A DNA stretch of 64,000 bases from Glandiceps talaboti (GCF_964340395.1 NC_135567.1:7651158-7715157); one strand, 5' to 3'. Counted from the stretch's first letter, positions 12,037 through 23,971 are shown. Program-made: numbers and translations. Notes: a model not told the origin generated them from the sequence alone.

Positions 12037-13350
12037 GGGGTGAGATCAATAGTTCTTAGAGTGTACGGTGAAACTCGAAAGTATTTTAATTAAGCCTGAG
12101 ACGCCCACCTCTAGCTAACTCAACTGGCCAATTGAAAATGTGTCAGACAGCACAATAAATTTCAAATATGTGTGTAGTAGTGTATAGTGCTATGAATACA
12201 AAGTGAATATGTACGTAGTATGTAGTGCTATGAATACAAAGCCAGTATGTAGTAGTATGTAGTGCTATGAATACAAAGCCAGTATGTAGTAGTATATAGT
12301 GCTATGAATACAAAGACAGTATGTAGTAGTATGTAGTGCTATGAATACAAAGCCAGTATGTAGTAGTATGTAGTGCTATGAATACAAAGCCAGTATGTAG
12401 TAGTATGTAGTGCTATGAATATAAAGACAGTATATAGTAGTATATAGTGCTATGAATACAAAGCCAGTGTGTAGTAGTATGTAGTGCTATGAATACAAAG
12501 CCAATATATAATATTATGTAATGCTATGAATACAAAGCCAGTATGTAGTAGTGTGTAGTGCTATGAATACAAAGCCAGTATGTAGTAGTATGTAGTGCTA
12601 TGAATACAAAGACAGTATGTAGTATTATGTAGTGCTATGAATACAAAGCCAGTGTGTAGTAGTATGTAGTGCTATGAATATAAAGACAGTATGTAGTAGT
12701 ATGTAGTGCTATGAATACAAAGACAGTATGTAGTAGTATGTAGTGCTATGAATACAAAGCCAGTATGTAGTAGTATGTAGTGCTATGAATACAAAGACAG
12801 TATGTAGTAGTATGTAGTGCTATGAATACAAAGCCAGTATGTAGTAGTATGTAGTGCTATGAATACAAAGCCAGTATGTAGTAGTATGTAGTGCTATGAA
12901 TATAAAGACAGTATGTAGTAGTATATAGTGCTATGAATACAAAGCCAGTGTGTAGTAGTATGTAGTGCTATGAATACAAAGCCAATATATAATATTATGT
13001 AATGCTATGAATACAAAGCCAGTATGTAGTAGTGTGTAGTGCTATGAATACAAAGACAGTATGTAGTATTATGTAGTGCTATGAATACAAAGCCAGTATG
13101 TAGTAGTATGTAGTGCTATGAATATAAAGACAGTATGTAGTAGTATGTAGTGCTATGAATACAAAGACAGTATGTAGTAGTATGTAGTGCTATGAATACA
13201 AAGCCAGTATAAAGTGAAGGAAAAAGTAGTTCTTTTGTTGACACTTTACTTTATTTTAGTGCCATGCATTTGCTATACCTAAGATTCTCCCCTTTCTCTC
13301 AATTTGAATATTTGTATTTCGGGGTACAAACAGATTCTATTTAAATGTAA
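12037..13350 (+). mobile_element. Terminal-inverted-repeat element, copy B with expanded minisatellite
   Basis: It begins GGGGTGAGATCAATAG, matching the end of copy A (3827-4179). It continues with a CCACCTCTAGCTAACTC segment and a CAGCACAATAAATTTCAAAT segment, both homologous to copy A read on its minus strand. After the minisatellite it resumes with GGAAAAAGTAG, TATTTTAGTGCCAT and GGTACAAACAGAT, again as in copy A. The far terminal repeat is not recognisable, so the right boundary is approximate and that end may be truncated or diverged. Confidence 0.7.
12167..13210 (+). repeat. 37-bp minisatellite, ~28 copies
   Basis: The unit is TATGTAGTAGTATGTAGTGC followed by TATGAATACAAAGCCAG (37 bp). 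Variants include GCC/GAC before AGT and ATACAAAG/ATATAAAG. A rare variant, CCAATATATAATATTATG, occurs at 12501 and again at 12982. That is 481 bases or 13 units apart, with matching neighbours, so a 13-unit block has itself been duplicated. Confidence 0.95.
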
Positions 13351-13559
13351 TCTTTTTTGTAGAAGTATAAAAGGAGATGACGCACCATATATAGTGATGG
13401 GTACATGTTTATGCATACTATACTTTGTCTTTCTGTTAATACTAGATGTTTCCATACAAATGACGTAATTAATTGGAAGTATACTTGCAACGCATACAAT
13501 TGATAGCAGTAATTAAAGGACAATCAAAATGGTGTCACATGGCCACAAAGCGAAATGAA

Positions 13560-13638
13560 TGTGGTGTGAAATCATGAAATGACTCTCCAGAACCAAATAT
13601 TCACGAAAATACATTTATTTCCTAGAGTAGGGGTTCCT
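13560..13638 (+). repeat. Dispersed ~75-bp repeat, copy 2
   Basis: TGTGGTGTGAAATCATGAAA, TGACTCTCCAGAACC and CCTAGAGT align with 10341-10416 on the same strand. Confidence 0.55.
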
Positions 13639-13639
13639 C

Positions 13640-14456
13640 TTAAAGGGTGTATGTTGGTTACCAGAATAACTCGCAACAGTGACAAATGTTCAGAGACTTG
13701 AGAAAGTCTATAAAGGTAGTCTCTAAGGACTTCATTGATAGACAAGCTCCAGTCTGTGTACAGTTTCTCTCTTTGTTTCAAATAACATATTTTAGCGTAA
13801 TTGTTTTCTTTTGTGTGAAATAGCGACCTGAGTGGTGAGTGATTGTGAACAGTTGGGCAAACAGTTAGATCTGAACTAGTATGTGGGGAAAAATATTTTT
13901 ACCAGATTTAAACTGAATGCCTTCCGTAAGGGTAATATTGAAATGTATGCAAGAAATTTAGCTCTACATCTTTGCTTTTTCAAGTCCCAGTGAACGTTAG
14001 TTGTCAAAAATGATGTTCAAATGTCCGCTTCCTATTGTTAACACAGGAAAGCTTGCTATCCTTGACTTTAGTCTGCTTTCGCGAACCCCTACATACCCGG
14101 GATATGTACACCCGTTTCCATGGCAAATAATAAACGAAATTCAAACCCTCCTAACATTGCTACTATGCATCAGAAAGTTTACATAATTCGTGATAAGCAC
14201 CTAAACACTTTAATACAGTGAAGTGATACGGTATTATTGCCCTACTTCGTCCCTGGGTAAAGTGTATACATTCCTGTTTCTAACGAGATTGACAGACGCA
14301 CCATCTGCTGCAAATCCTATAAGTTTCTACTTCCAACTTTCATCAACTTTGTCACATATAGTTTTTTGTCACACTAACACCACCATTGGCATGTGCGTGT
14401 TGAACTTCCTTCTGTCTCACTAAATTAACCTTAAGTTTACAAGTAGGTTTGTCTAC
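13640..14456. other. Unassigned DNA
   Basis: ORFs of 61-69 codons here lack family features or convincing splice sites. Confidence 0.5.
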
Positions 14457-14645
14457 TCATCGCATGTAGACGATTTCACACTCCTGCATAGCTCTATCAG
14501 TGTCGCCGTCAATCAAATTAGAAAAATATTTAGTTTCGTTTCTGATATTGTTATCTAAGTCATTCCTGATTCGTCCAGCAATTGTTCTGATCATCTCCGA
14601 GCATTTGTGAATGTTATCATAGGTTGGCTTTAATACCGACGCCAT
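14457..14645 (-). CDS. Possible small protein or first coding exon (62 codons), unidentified
   Basis: The minus-strand ORF starts in a strong Kozak-like context (AAAAAAATGGCGTCG). Its composition is soluble and protein-like: charged, with few runs, and rich in Asn, Asp, Arg and Ile. It begins MASVLKPTYDNIHKCSEMIR, suggesting an alpha-helical segment. No transmembrane stretch and no family motif are visible. It may be complete, or it may be an exon whose 3' splice boundary I cannot place; a weak donor-like GA|GTGTGA lies shortly before the stop. On the opposite strand another ATG lies 40 bases away (14685), but its ORF is not protein-like. I cannot name a function. Confidence 0.3.
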   Translation of the reverse strand: MASVLKPTYDNIHKCSEMIRTIAGRIRNDLDNNIRNETKYFSNLIDGDTDRAMQECEIVYMR

Positions 14646-14699
14646 TTTTTTCTGAGCAGTAGCAATAACTCGGAAATAGCGAAAATGTCAGTTCTTGTT

Positions 14700-16492
14700 T
14701 GGCTATCAGATAGGCAATATTTATCTTTATTTTTATTTCTGCTATTCTGTTATCACCATTCAAGTACTAGGATCTACAAGTGTATTACCACAAAAGTGGA
14801 AACGGTGGTCAAAGTAGCCCTGTTTTCGAAATGCTATCGAAGGTCAAATATATGTACTATGTGTTTCTGTATATCTCCGCGTATTTGCCACATCGTGATG
14901 TAGTGAAGTAAGAACACACTCGTCTAACTTCTTTCGAAAACTTCGTTCGAATGCACGCTAATCTCAAATATTTTAGTGCCTCAAAGTCGCCAGCAATGTA
15001 GTTATCGCAAATTTATCGTTTCAAATTAATTTTTCCTCAGTGTATCTTTTGTGTAACTGTACACATGTAGTCTCTAGCTGTAGTTGTCTATTCAACACTC
15101 TATTAGGAGAGAACCATTTGATTTCTGGGGAGGGGGGTGTGGAGAAGTTTGGAAAAAATAATTTGTCGGCAGGTGAAGGAGAAAAAAATAGTTTGATCCC
15201 ATAATGGCTTGAGAAAAAATCTGGGAATTTGATTATATCTCATTTTTGTCTCATTTATTGTCAATATTTTGAGCAAGCCCTATGGTTTTTTTCCAGCATT
15301 TTTTATATGGGGTTGCTTTCAATTACTGTCAATTAGCATTTTGTCTGCCATGTGCAAAAATCAGTTTCAACAAACATGTCAAAATGCATTTACAGCAAAA
15401 GCTCTCCAATTCCAATGATTATATGCAGTATCACAATACAGCAAAAATATATCATATTCATCAGCTCTTTTCATCACACAGTTTTTATTAATGTGCTTTA
15501 CTGATATTCTATACGGTATTGCATGTTTCAAATTTCCCTTTTCACTTTAATGAAAATATTTTGTTTAATATGACCATCCTTCCATTGTTCGTAAGTGATA
15601 TCTAACTATTTAATGTAAACTGATTTTAGTACATAGTATAGAAGACAAATATGAATGCAACATTTTATGTATTAAAAACATTCTCAGAAGTTTAAAAAAA
15701 AAGTATCTCAGTCTGCTGCCAATGTAGAATGTCAATGATAAAGAGTCACTTGAGAGGAACATGAAACAAATGGAGTGGTTAAGAAGTATCAAAAACTCTG
15801 TAAAACATGCTTGTAAAATTCCTCTCCAATTGAGATGACTATAACTTTACAACATAAACTCTAAGGCATGCTAAATACTTTCTAGAAATGATAAGTTGAA
15901 CACCAGCTGCTAAATGTTTAACAAATAATACTAACTATCATAGAGAAAATCGAGAAATAAACTTTTTATACTAAACTTTGCATAAATATTAATATTAATA
16001 AACATGCATAAAATACTGTGACATGAATCAACTTTTAGCAGAAGCATGGACTGTAAACTGCTACTTATTGCTACTTACACACAACAAGTTAGTTGTGAAC
16101 CAGTGACATGTAGGTATAGTTAGGAACAGCACGTTAGAAATTGGTAATCGAAAAAAATGGCATTGTTTTCACATATGGAAAAAATAATTTGATGCAGGAC
16201 TGACCATTTTTTTTTTGCTGCTATACCCACCCGGATACAATTGTTTGTATTTGTAAATCAATATAATTCTTTTTAATGTTTTATCTGGAACGAATTTCTC
16301 TGATTAGGACGGTTTGTATGGTAATGATGAGAACAAAATATTGTCACAGGTACTATATTTTGGGTGATAATAAGTTAACGAAAATAGTATAAATGAAATT
16401 CAAGTGACCATTTAATATGTTACAAACTTTAACATACTTTCTATAGTTTAATATAGTTTAAGTTAAATTCGTCCAGTGCTAATTTACAGTAC
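14700..16492. other. Unassigned AT-rich DNA
   Basis: No gene, RNA or tandem repeat is recognised. Short G-rich (15128-15138) and A-rich patches occur. The plus-strand ORF at 14685-14903 has a hydrophobic start but no other support. Confidence 0.5.
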
Positions 16493-16851
16493 AAGTAATT
16501 CAGAGGTGAACTTTTAAAACCCCTCTCTATATAGATTGCTGTATGCTGGCACAAACGTTTCGTCTGGCCTTTGATACGTTTGCAGTTAATATCTTTAGTG
16601 TGAACATACGCAGGGTGTGACATTTCAATGAGTTTAACGGCAACTGTGACGGAACTTCTGCTTTTAAAACCGTCAAGTAATTCAGAGGTGAACTTTTAAA
16701 CCCCTCTCTATATAGATTGCTGTATGCTGGCACAAACGTTTCGTCTGGCCTTTGATACGTTTGCAGTTAATATCTTTAGTGTGAACATACGCAGGGTGTG
16801 ACATTTCAATGAGTTTAACGGCAACTGTGGCGGAACTTCTGCTTTTAAAAC
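16493..16851. repeat. Near-identical 182-bp tandem duplication
   Basis: AAGTAATTCAGAGGTGAAC starts at 16493 and at 16675. The two copies differ by little more than one A in a homopolymer and one transition (CTGTGACGG against CTGTGGCGG). Such high identity implies a recent event. On the minus strand two overlapping frames are open through both copies (16441-16623 and 16527-16733). One reads weakly ankyrin-like (VAVKLIEMSHPAYVHTKDIN), but with an upstream stop. Confidence 0.9.
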
Positions 16852-17110
16852 CACTGTTGAGACTTTAACATGATGACTTCATTGAACTGGACTGTATCCG
16901 TGTCGTCAAAGTGTCCTAAAAATATAAATATTTAGTGATAAAAGAAATGTAATACAAATTGGATTCCATTGACAAAAAGAAAAGTCATGCATTCTTAAAC
17001 TCGAACAAGTCATAATACTCACCGAAAGTGTGTTTTCCATTACCGATCTGTATTGTTGTGGTCCTTTCGTTTTTTGGGCGCCGAGTATTCAAGTTCCACT
17101 TTTTATGTTG
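16845..17110 (-). other. Candidate minus-strand first exon, 107-bp intron and second exon
   Basis: On the minus strand a good donor, CTTTCG|GTGAGT, ends an exon at 17023. A pyrimidine/A-rich acceptor, ATTTATATTTTTAG|GACAC, starts another at 16915, giving a 107-bp intron at 16916-17022. One frame stays open across the junction for about 45 codons, ending at TAA (16847-16845), but I see no in-frame ATG. Another frame starts at an ATG 18 bases before the donor and stops after 22 codons. The exon boundaries look real; the reading frame is unresolved and the product is not recognised. Confidence 0.3.
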
Positions 17111-17156
17111 TCACTGCTATATGGTCTGGATTTTGAAGAATGGATCCCCTTCCTCC

Positions 17157-17193
17157 ATTGGCGCGGTTTGAAAATATGTCTTCCGACGTCACG
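17157..17193 (-). promoter_or_regulatory. Promoter-like CCAAT/E2F/CRE cluster
   Basis: On the minus strand the order is CGTGACGTCGG (CRE/ATF-like), ACCGCGCC (E2F-like), then GCCAATGG (CCAAT box). These lie 50-100 bases upstream of the candidate first exon ending at 17023. Spacing and order resemble a TATA-less animal promoter. Motif matches were made by eye and each alone is weak. Confidence 0.3.
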
Positions 17194-17199
17194 TTTCTC

Positions 17200-18344
17200 G
17201 CCATGAGAACATGCTCTCATCTTTCCACTACCACATACTGCTATTCATGTAATTCCTATCTAAAAATCTCGCGTCACTTAACTCATCATTTTACTCCCAT
17301 TATTGACATTGAGAACGATCTATTGTACAAAGGGAACACTGTATATGTCTTATTATGCTACTAAGTTGTAATTGATCCTGTCACGTGTGATATTGTACGA
17401 TCATAGTTAAAGATGGAACAGTACTTGTTGGCCCGTACTTAGTTTTGTGTGGATGTGGTATAAGCGAAAGTCTGTTTATGTTAATGCGCCAAAGGTTAAA
17501 ACCGATTCTTCATTATCTGACTGAATAACACTCCAATGCCACTGTTTCTGGCTGTTATGCTAATAATAATACATCATATACGGGTATCATTTTAAATTTA
17601 ACTAACGGAAATCATTTATTTAAAGGGTTTATTGCACATAAAAAATACTGTGGTACAAAACAAGAAATACTGCATACCTGCATGCAAATGATATGCAAAT
17701 TACGGTTGAAGTTTGGTCGTCTTTATACTGTGAGTCTTTACTGCGCAGGTAAAACAGCGTTCTAATCTAGCGAGTACGTGCTCGCTTTGCTCACTGTACC
17801 AACTGGCAAATCTAGTTTCTCATATATTTGACTGTCTGAAACATGATTGTTGACAGCCGAAGGCAACATTATGACTCACTTATTGTTTTGGTATATGTCT
17901 GATAAGTGGTCTACAAATTCTTTAGTTGTCGTAATGCTCCTATGGATCTATAATGAACTTTGTGACAGTGAGTTTAGCCATTTTTTCAACCAAGGACAGT
18001 ATGTCAATGTGTATTGAACCCGGTATACACAGAGTGTGGACAATATACACTTGTATAATGTATTATGGGTAAAATGGGATATTGAGAAAAAAAAATATTT
18101 TAGGAGGTTAGGAAATTTGAAATTTGAGAATCTGGGGGGGGGGGGTGTGTCTGTGAAAGGAATTTGGCCGAAATAAGTTATCCTCAGCCACAACCACCTC
18201 GTCCTGTAAATTATGTCTGTTCCCTAAGCTACTAAACCTCTGTGTGTGGATATTATCAATTGTTTCAATTCTTATTTTTGAGTGTGTAGGAGCGTGCGGT
18301 GCTTCAACAAATGAATTAGAATTGCAGAAAATAGTATTACTAAC
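17200..18344. other. Unassigned DNA, probably intronic or intergenic
   Basis: Nothing coding is recognised. A 12-base G-run lies at 18134-18145. The minus-strand ORF that continues beyond the ankyrin exon donor is intron read-through. Confidence 0.45.
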
Positions 18345-18443
18345 CTCGTTGACTGCATTAACTGTAGCCTTGTGCTCTATCAGCAGACTGCAAACCTCTG
18401 ACCTGCCCTCCAAAGCTGCATAGTGTAATGGGGTATACATAAC
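18345..18443 (-). CDS. Single ankyrin-repeat exon (33 codons)
   Basis: The minus-strand exon is bounded by a good acceptor (CCTATATTTACAG|GTTATG) and donor (AACGAG|GTTAGT). It is exactly 99 bases, phase 0 at both ends, one complete 33-residue ankyrin unit. The translation contains YTPLHYAALEGRSEVCSLLI and EHKATVNA, matching the canonical TPLH..A..G...V..LL...A.VNA pattern. Ankyrin repeats mediate protein-protein contacts. Symmetric 99-bp one-repeat exons are typical of multi-ankyrin genes, so this is one exon of a larger minus-strand gene whose other exons I could not find nearby. A donor-like GG|GTGAGT on the minus strand at 20428 follows a short ATG frame, but its phase does not match. Confidence 0.8.
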
Positions 18444-18604
18444 CTGTAAATATAGGAAAGTATCAGTAATAAGAATGATGTTTATTATGACTATTTCCAT
18501 ATAAAGATTGACATTGTAATGAGTTATATATGAAGCATTAGATGTATAAATATTGGCTGTGATATTTAAAGGCAGATGTCCCCTGTATAAAGGAAATCAT
18601 GGGT

Positions 18605-18655
18605 AAGGTATGCATATGCGGGAAATTCAAACTGCTGTAAGGAGCACTGACTTCG
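18605..18655 (-). repeat. Dispersed copy of the 86-bp repeat
   Basis: TATGCATATGCGGGAAATTC, AAACTGCTGTA and GGAGCACTGACTTC are the reverse complement, with a few changes, of the 86-bp tandem unit at 1098-1322. The family therefore exists as scattered single copies as well as a tandem array. Confidence 0.65.
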
Positions 18656-18659
18656 CCCT

Positions 18660-21050
18660 CATATCTTCATATCATTTTGCACTGAAAAAGTTTCACATGG
18701 CTCTCATATTTCATATATACTGTTTGTAAATATATAGTGATGCAACATGAGTAGAAATAACTGACGTTAACTAAGTTTGGTAGTCAATATAGCAGGTTTA
18801 CCATCAAATTGACGCAAAATTTGTTTCAAATTTGTCTAGTAAAAACCGTTTGTCCAGTTGTCAATTAGGCTTACAAGTTACACAAAGCATGATAAGACAC
18901 TGTGAATTGTGCAAATAAACAACGTGCGAAATGCCAAATATCAAATGCAAACAATACAAGCAAACAAAAGGGTCTGTATGCACTCTATTAGCCCGATATT
19001 TTGTCTAAAATCATCCAATTCCAGCTCACATGTATGAACGGTACGTGAAAATGATACATTGTTACTGAAATAGAATGACATTACAAGGACATGTGTTTCT
19101 CTGTTCCTCAGTTTGATCATATACGTACTGGGTTGCTACACTCCTTAGTAAAATCACAATTTCATTCTACAACTTTTTGTGTGCGCGCCAAGTTTTTTCT
19201 GTCAAGTAGTTGAGTCTTTGACGTAACTAGTACCTAATAGGCATTGATGTAGATAATACCCGGTTACCGGGCATATAAGCTATAAGTATAACAGTTGTGG
19301 GACAGGCTTAGGAAAGTACTCAAACCTGACGATCATTGAAAAAAAATTCTAAGGTTGGAAAATTAAATATGACAGAAGTACTAATAGCAACTTAAATACC
19401 CAAAGTGGTAAAAAAAATTTGACGATTACGCGGTAAAACAAAACTGGCCACGATATCGCTAGCGAAAGCCTTCGAAATAGTTTCGTAGGGACGTTGAGAT
19501 GAAGGAAGCGTGAAGCGAAGTATGAGGGCAATGTAACGTCTCATGATGCATGATGCAACAACACGACGTTTACGTAGAATGGAACTAAATGTTTTCTAAA
19601 CTTCAGTGAAAAGAAATTTTGTCGATCAGACACTGACTATTTTGAAATTCTTACAACATCTGAGAAAACTGCAGAGGAAGCAAAATGTGACACCGACAGA
19701 CAAGCTAGGCGTACGGTACATGTACAGGAGGCGAGGTACACCATGTCACGTGGTGCAAACAGGACAATGATCGTGCGTGTCACATATCAGATGTAATACA
19801 TGTAGATAACCAAATGTTCTTGGACTGCAGTCTTTCCTGTAACAAGCATTGGAAATTGTCAGAAACCTGCGGATTTTATGACTGAATATGTTTCGATCAA
19901 GAATTCCCATATTTTCAGTTAAATTTTCTGATGGCCGGGAAGCAAGACATTTTTGAAACTTTTAGTGCGATATTTGATACTGATAAGCGACGTTGATGAC
20001 GGGTATAGTGTTATAATTCATAAACAAATCTAACATTGGCAACTCTTTTATTTCTGTAATGATCCTCAAATCTCAAGGACAACTGTCTATGTTGTACACA
20101 AAGATCATACATCACTTCCTAGTCTAGTTCCTATAAGTCCTTACCTGTCGACTACGATATCTAGCTATGTGCATGTTGTGGAGATGAACTTAACGCGAAC
20201 TATTAAACTAGACTACAAGTACAATCATGGAGGCACCAGAAAATATTTGTTTCATTCAAATTTGAGAGTTCAGAAATCGTATTAAATTCTTTCCAGATTT
20301 CTCAAAAATCGTTTCCATATGTTTTGGCACTATTCGGCAATTATCCTCGTCATGTAAATGGCATCGACTGACATCATAGTCAAACATACGGAGACAGAGC
20401 GGAGACCAAACTAGAGTCAGTACTCACCCCACCACGACGTATGCATTTTTGCGTTTGTTTTGAAATAGCTGGGGTGGTACGCGTACCCATCGGGATAACT
20501 CGGAGAAGCACATGTTTGTGATTTTATTGACTGTTTTCTGAGATGAGACATTGGGTTTCGAAATAATCAATCATAAACAGCCATAACAGATATTTTCCCA
20601 GAATTAGAACACGGAAGGAAAATAACGGAAACATCAATGACATTTCTACCAAACTCGAGATTGCACTAGCTACAGTAAGTGTGGAAGTGTAAAACTTAGT
20701 CCGCTCTGGTCCGTGCGATAGTTAATTTTGAAGTTTTACCTATTATGTTGTCAAAACACGACCTACATGTAATCTGTAATCTGTAAAAAAAAATTGTCAT
20801 CTATCTAACGATTTTGGTGTTTTCAAATTTACGTAACGATCGACCAAATGCCGACGCTAGTGTACGTGCACAACTGTAATCTAGTACATTGTACAAATGA
20901 TACAAGTAAGTTAGTTCGTACCCAAGAATATCAGTTTACAATTTCAATTGCACAATTTGTCACTGTGTAACAGTGTTTGGATGGTGTTGGAACAGGTCCC
21001 TCAAAATATAATTTTCTCGGGCTATAATTTTTTATATATCTTTATCCCAT
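18660..21050. other. Unassigned DNA
   Basis: This stretch is somewhat less AT-rich, with scattered CpG, and may be intron or intergenic DNA of the ankyrin gene. A minus-strand donor consensus (GTGGTGGG|GTGAGT, exon end 20428) follows an ATG 19 bases upstream and is a weak first-exon candidate. No domain is recognised. Confidence 0.4.
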
Positions 21051-21416
21051 TGTGGAGTCACGATGGGTGAATGGTTAGCGTGACCGGCTTGGAATCTACA
21101 GGTTGCAGGTTCGAGCCCTGTCGCTGCCTGCTGTTTGTTTCTGAGTGGCTAAAGTCCTTGGGCAAGATTTGAACCACGACTGTGCTTCAGTCAACCCAGC
21201 TGTATAATTGGGGACCTGGTAGGATGTAGGTTGCAATGTGAAGGCTTTAATCCTATGCGCTGAAATGGCTGCAATGGATTGTATGCTCCCCGGGGAGTTG
21301 AGGAAGACTAAAGGGCCGTTGTGCCGTTCTGATCCGAGCCAGGGGTAATAAAAATTGTAAAGCGCTTTGAGCACGGTGTGGGAAAGCGCTATATAAGAAC
21401 CCAACATTATTATAGA
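21051..21416 (+). mobile_element. tRNA-derived SINE
   Basis: The 5' part looks like a tRNA with an A-box-like TGGTTAGCGTGACCGG (about 21072) and a clear B box, GGTTCGAGCCC (21108-21118). About 240 bases later comes a conserved-looking tail, AAAGCGCTTTGAGCA followed by GGAAAGCGCTATATAAGAAC, ending in an ATTATTAT run. Polymerase III promoter, unrelated body and short-repeat 3' end are the layout of a SINE. The GCGCTTTGAGCA..GCGCTATATAA tail is, from general knowledge, shared by many invertebrate SINEs. Flanking target duplications are not evident. The 183-codon minus-strand ORF here is a shadow of the SINE. Confidence 0.85.
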
Positions 21417-22789
<1,373 letters not shown>

Positions 22790-23911
22790 CAATATATACG
22801 TGATCATTTGGCTGTTGCTATGGGCGTGGTCATGTTGCTAGACATATTTGCATAGTTACATTTTTTTAATGGTCGTTCTATTGTCTATATTATCATGTTA
22901 TCTTTGTGATATACATCATCATATGGCTGTTGCTATGGGCGTGGTCATGTTGCTAGACGTATTTGCATACATTTTTTTAATGGTCGTTCTATTGTCTATA
23001 TTATCATGTTATCTTTGTGATATACATCATCATATGGCTGTTGCTATGGGCGTGGTCTTGTTGCTAGGAATATTTGAATCCATTTTTTTTTTATTTTTTT
23101 TTTGTATATGTAGTGCAATTGCGAACAATAGCCACTTCAGGAATAAATGACAAAGAGATCTCCTAATTGGCCAAGCAAATTGGTTCGCTGCTGCTCAGAA
23201 TAACAAAACAAAAAAATAATAAAAATGTAAGACGGCAACACTTTACGAAAGGTGTACCTTGTACTTTAACGTGTATTGGGTATTGCACTCCAATACACGG
23301 GACCTCTATTTTACGTCCTGTCCGAGGGACAAAAGTAAAGTATAAAAAGGAATCAAAAATACATGAGACATACAAGTGTACAAATATCCATTTTCGAATG
23401 TTTAATCATATCTATTAATCACTGTTAATATCTTTGCAATATATGCGATCATTTGGCTGTTAGTATGGGCGTGGTCCTGTTGCTAGGCACATTTGCATAC
23501 ACTTTTGGAGATTTTATTCAGTTGTCTATTAATCCATGTAGCTATCGTTGCAATATATGCGATCATTTGCATGTTGCTATGGGCGTGGTGTTGTTGCTAA
23601 GCGCATTGATATACATTTTGGAATGTTTATTTAGTTGGCTATTAATCCTTGTTATCTTTGTGAAATACAAAACTGTTGGCTGTTGCTATGTGCGTGGTTA
23701 TGGATACTAGGGATCATTGCATACATGTTAAATGTCTAGTCACTTACCTACCAGACATTGTTATTTTAGCAAAATATACTGGCTTGTGGTTGTTGCTAAG
23801 GGCATGGTCATGGTTGCTATGGCCAATTGTATCATTTTGCTTTGGATACGTTCCCAAATAGACACCAAATACCAAGGCAATTGGTTCGGCGGTTTTTGAA
23901 TTTATGTCGTC
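22790..23911 (+). repeat. Diverged ~110-bp tandem family with GTTGCTATGGGCGTGG core
   Basis: Seven cores related to GGCTGTTGCTATGGGCGTGG begin near 22810, 22925, 23036, 23454, 23569, 23677 and 23790. The first three units (115 and 111 bp apart) are nearly identical and the later ones are older. Each core is followed by TTGCTAG, a GCATACAT word and a TATTAATCC or TATTATCATG word, then a CTTTG.(A)ATA segment. The block ends with CCAAATACCAAGGCAATTGG and runs straight into an AC microsatellite. ORFs here (for example 22848-23150) just read the repeat. Confidence 0.8.
23076..23420. mobile_element. Possible insertion interrupting the ~110-bp family
   Basis: After a T-rich tract (23083-23102) about 340 bases unrelated to the repeat separate units 3 and 4, whereas other units are ~110 bp apart. 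It contains an A-rich stretch (23209-23228) and the words ACACGGGACCTC and ACGTCCTGTCCGAGGGAC. No terminal repeats or protein are seen, so the element type is unknown. Confidence 0.4.
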
Positions 23912-23921
23912 TACACACACA

Positions 23922-23971
<50 letters not shown>
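23912..23971 (+). repeat. (AC)n microsatellite
   Basis: About 29 AC units with one AGAC interruption, forming the 3' end of the preceding repeat family. This is a common arrangement for retroposed or seeded microsatellites. Confidence 0.97.

Noticed and set aside
12167-13210. Relationship between the 37-bp minisatellite and either the 53-bp satellite or the 37-bp AT-rich repeat at 7.5 kb.
   Set aside because: Period coincidence only; no shared words beyond chance.
16441-16733. Ankyrin-like frame in the 182-bp duplication.
   Set aside because: Only a loose resemblance (VAVKLIEMSHPAYVHTKD); a stop lies just upstream and the TPLH signature is missing.
20428-20446. First exon of the ankyrin gene (ATG then GG|GTGAGT on the minus strand).
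   Set aside because: The exon would end in phase 1 while the ankyrin exon begins in phase 0, so they cannot be directly joined; kept only as a note.
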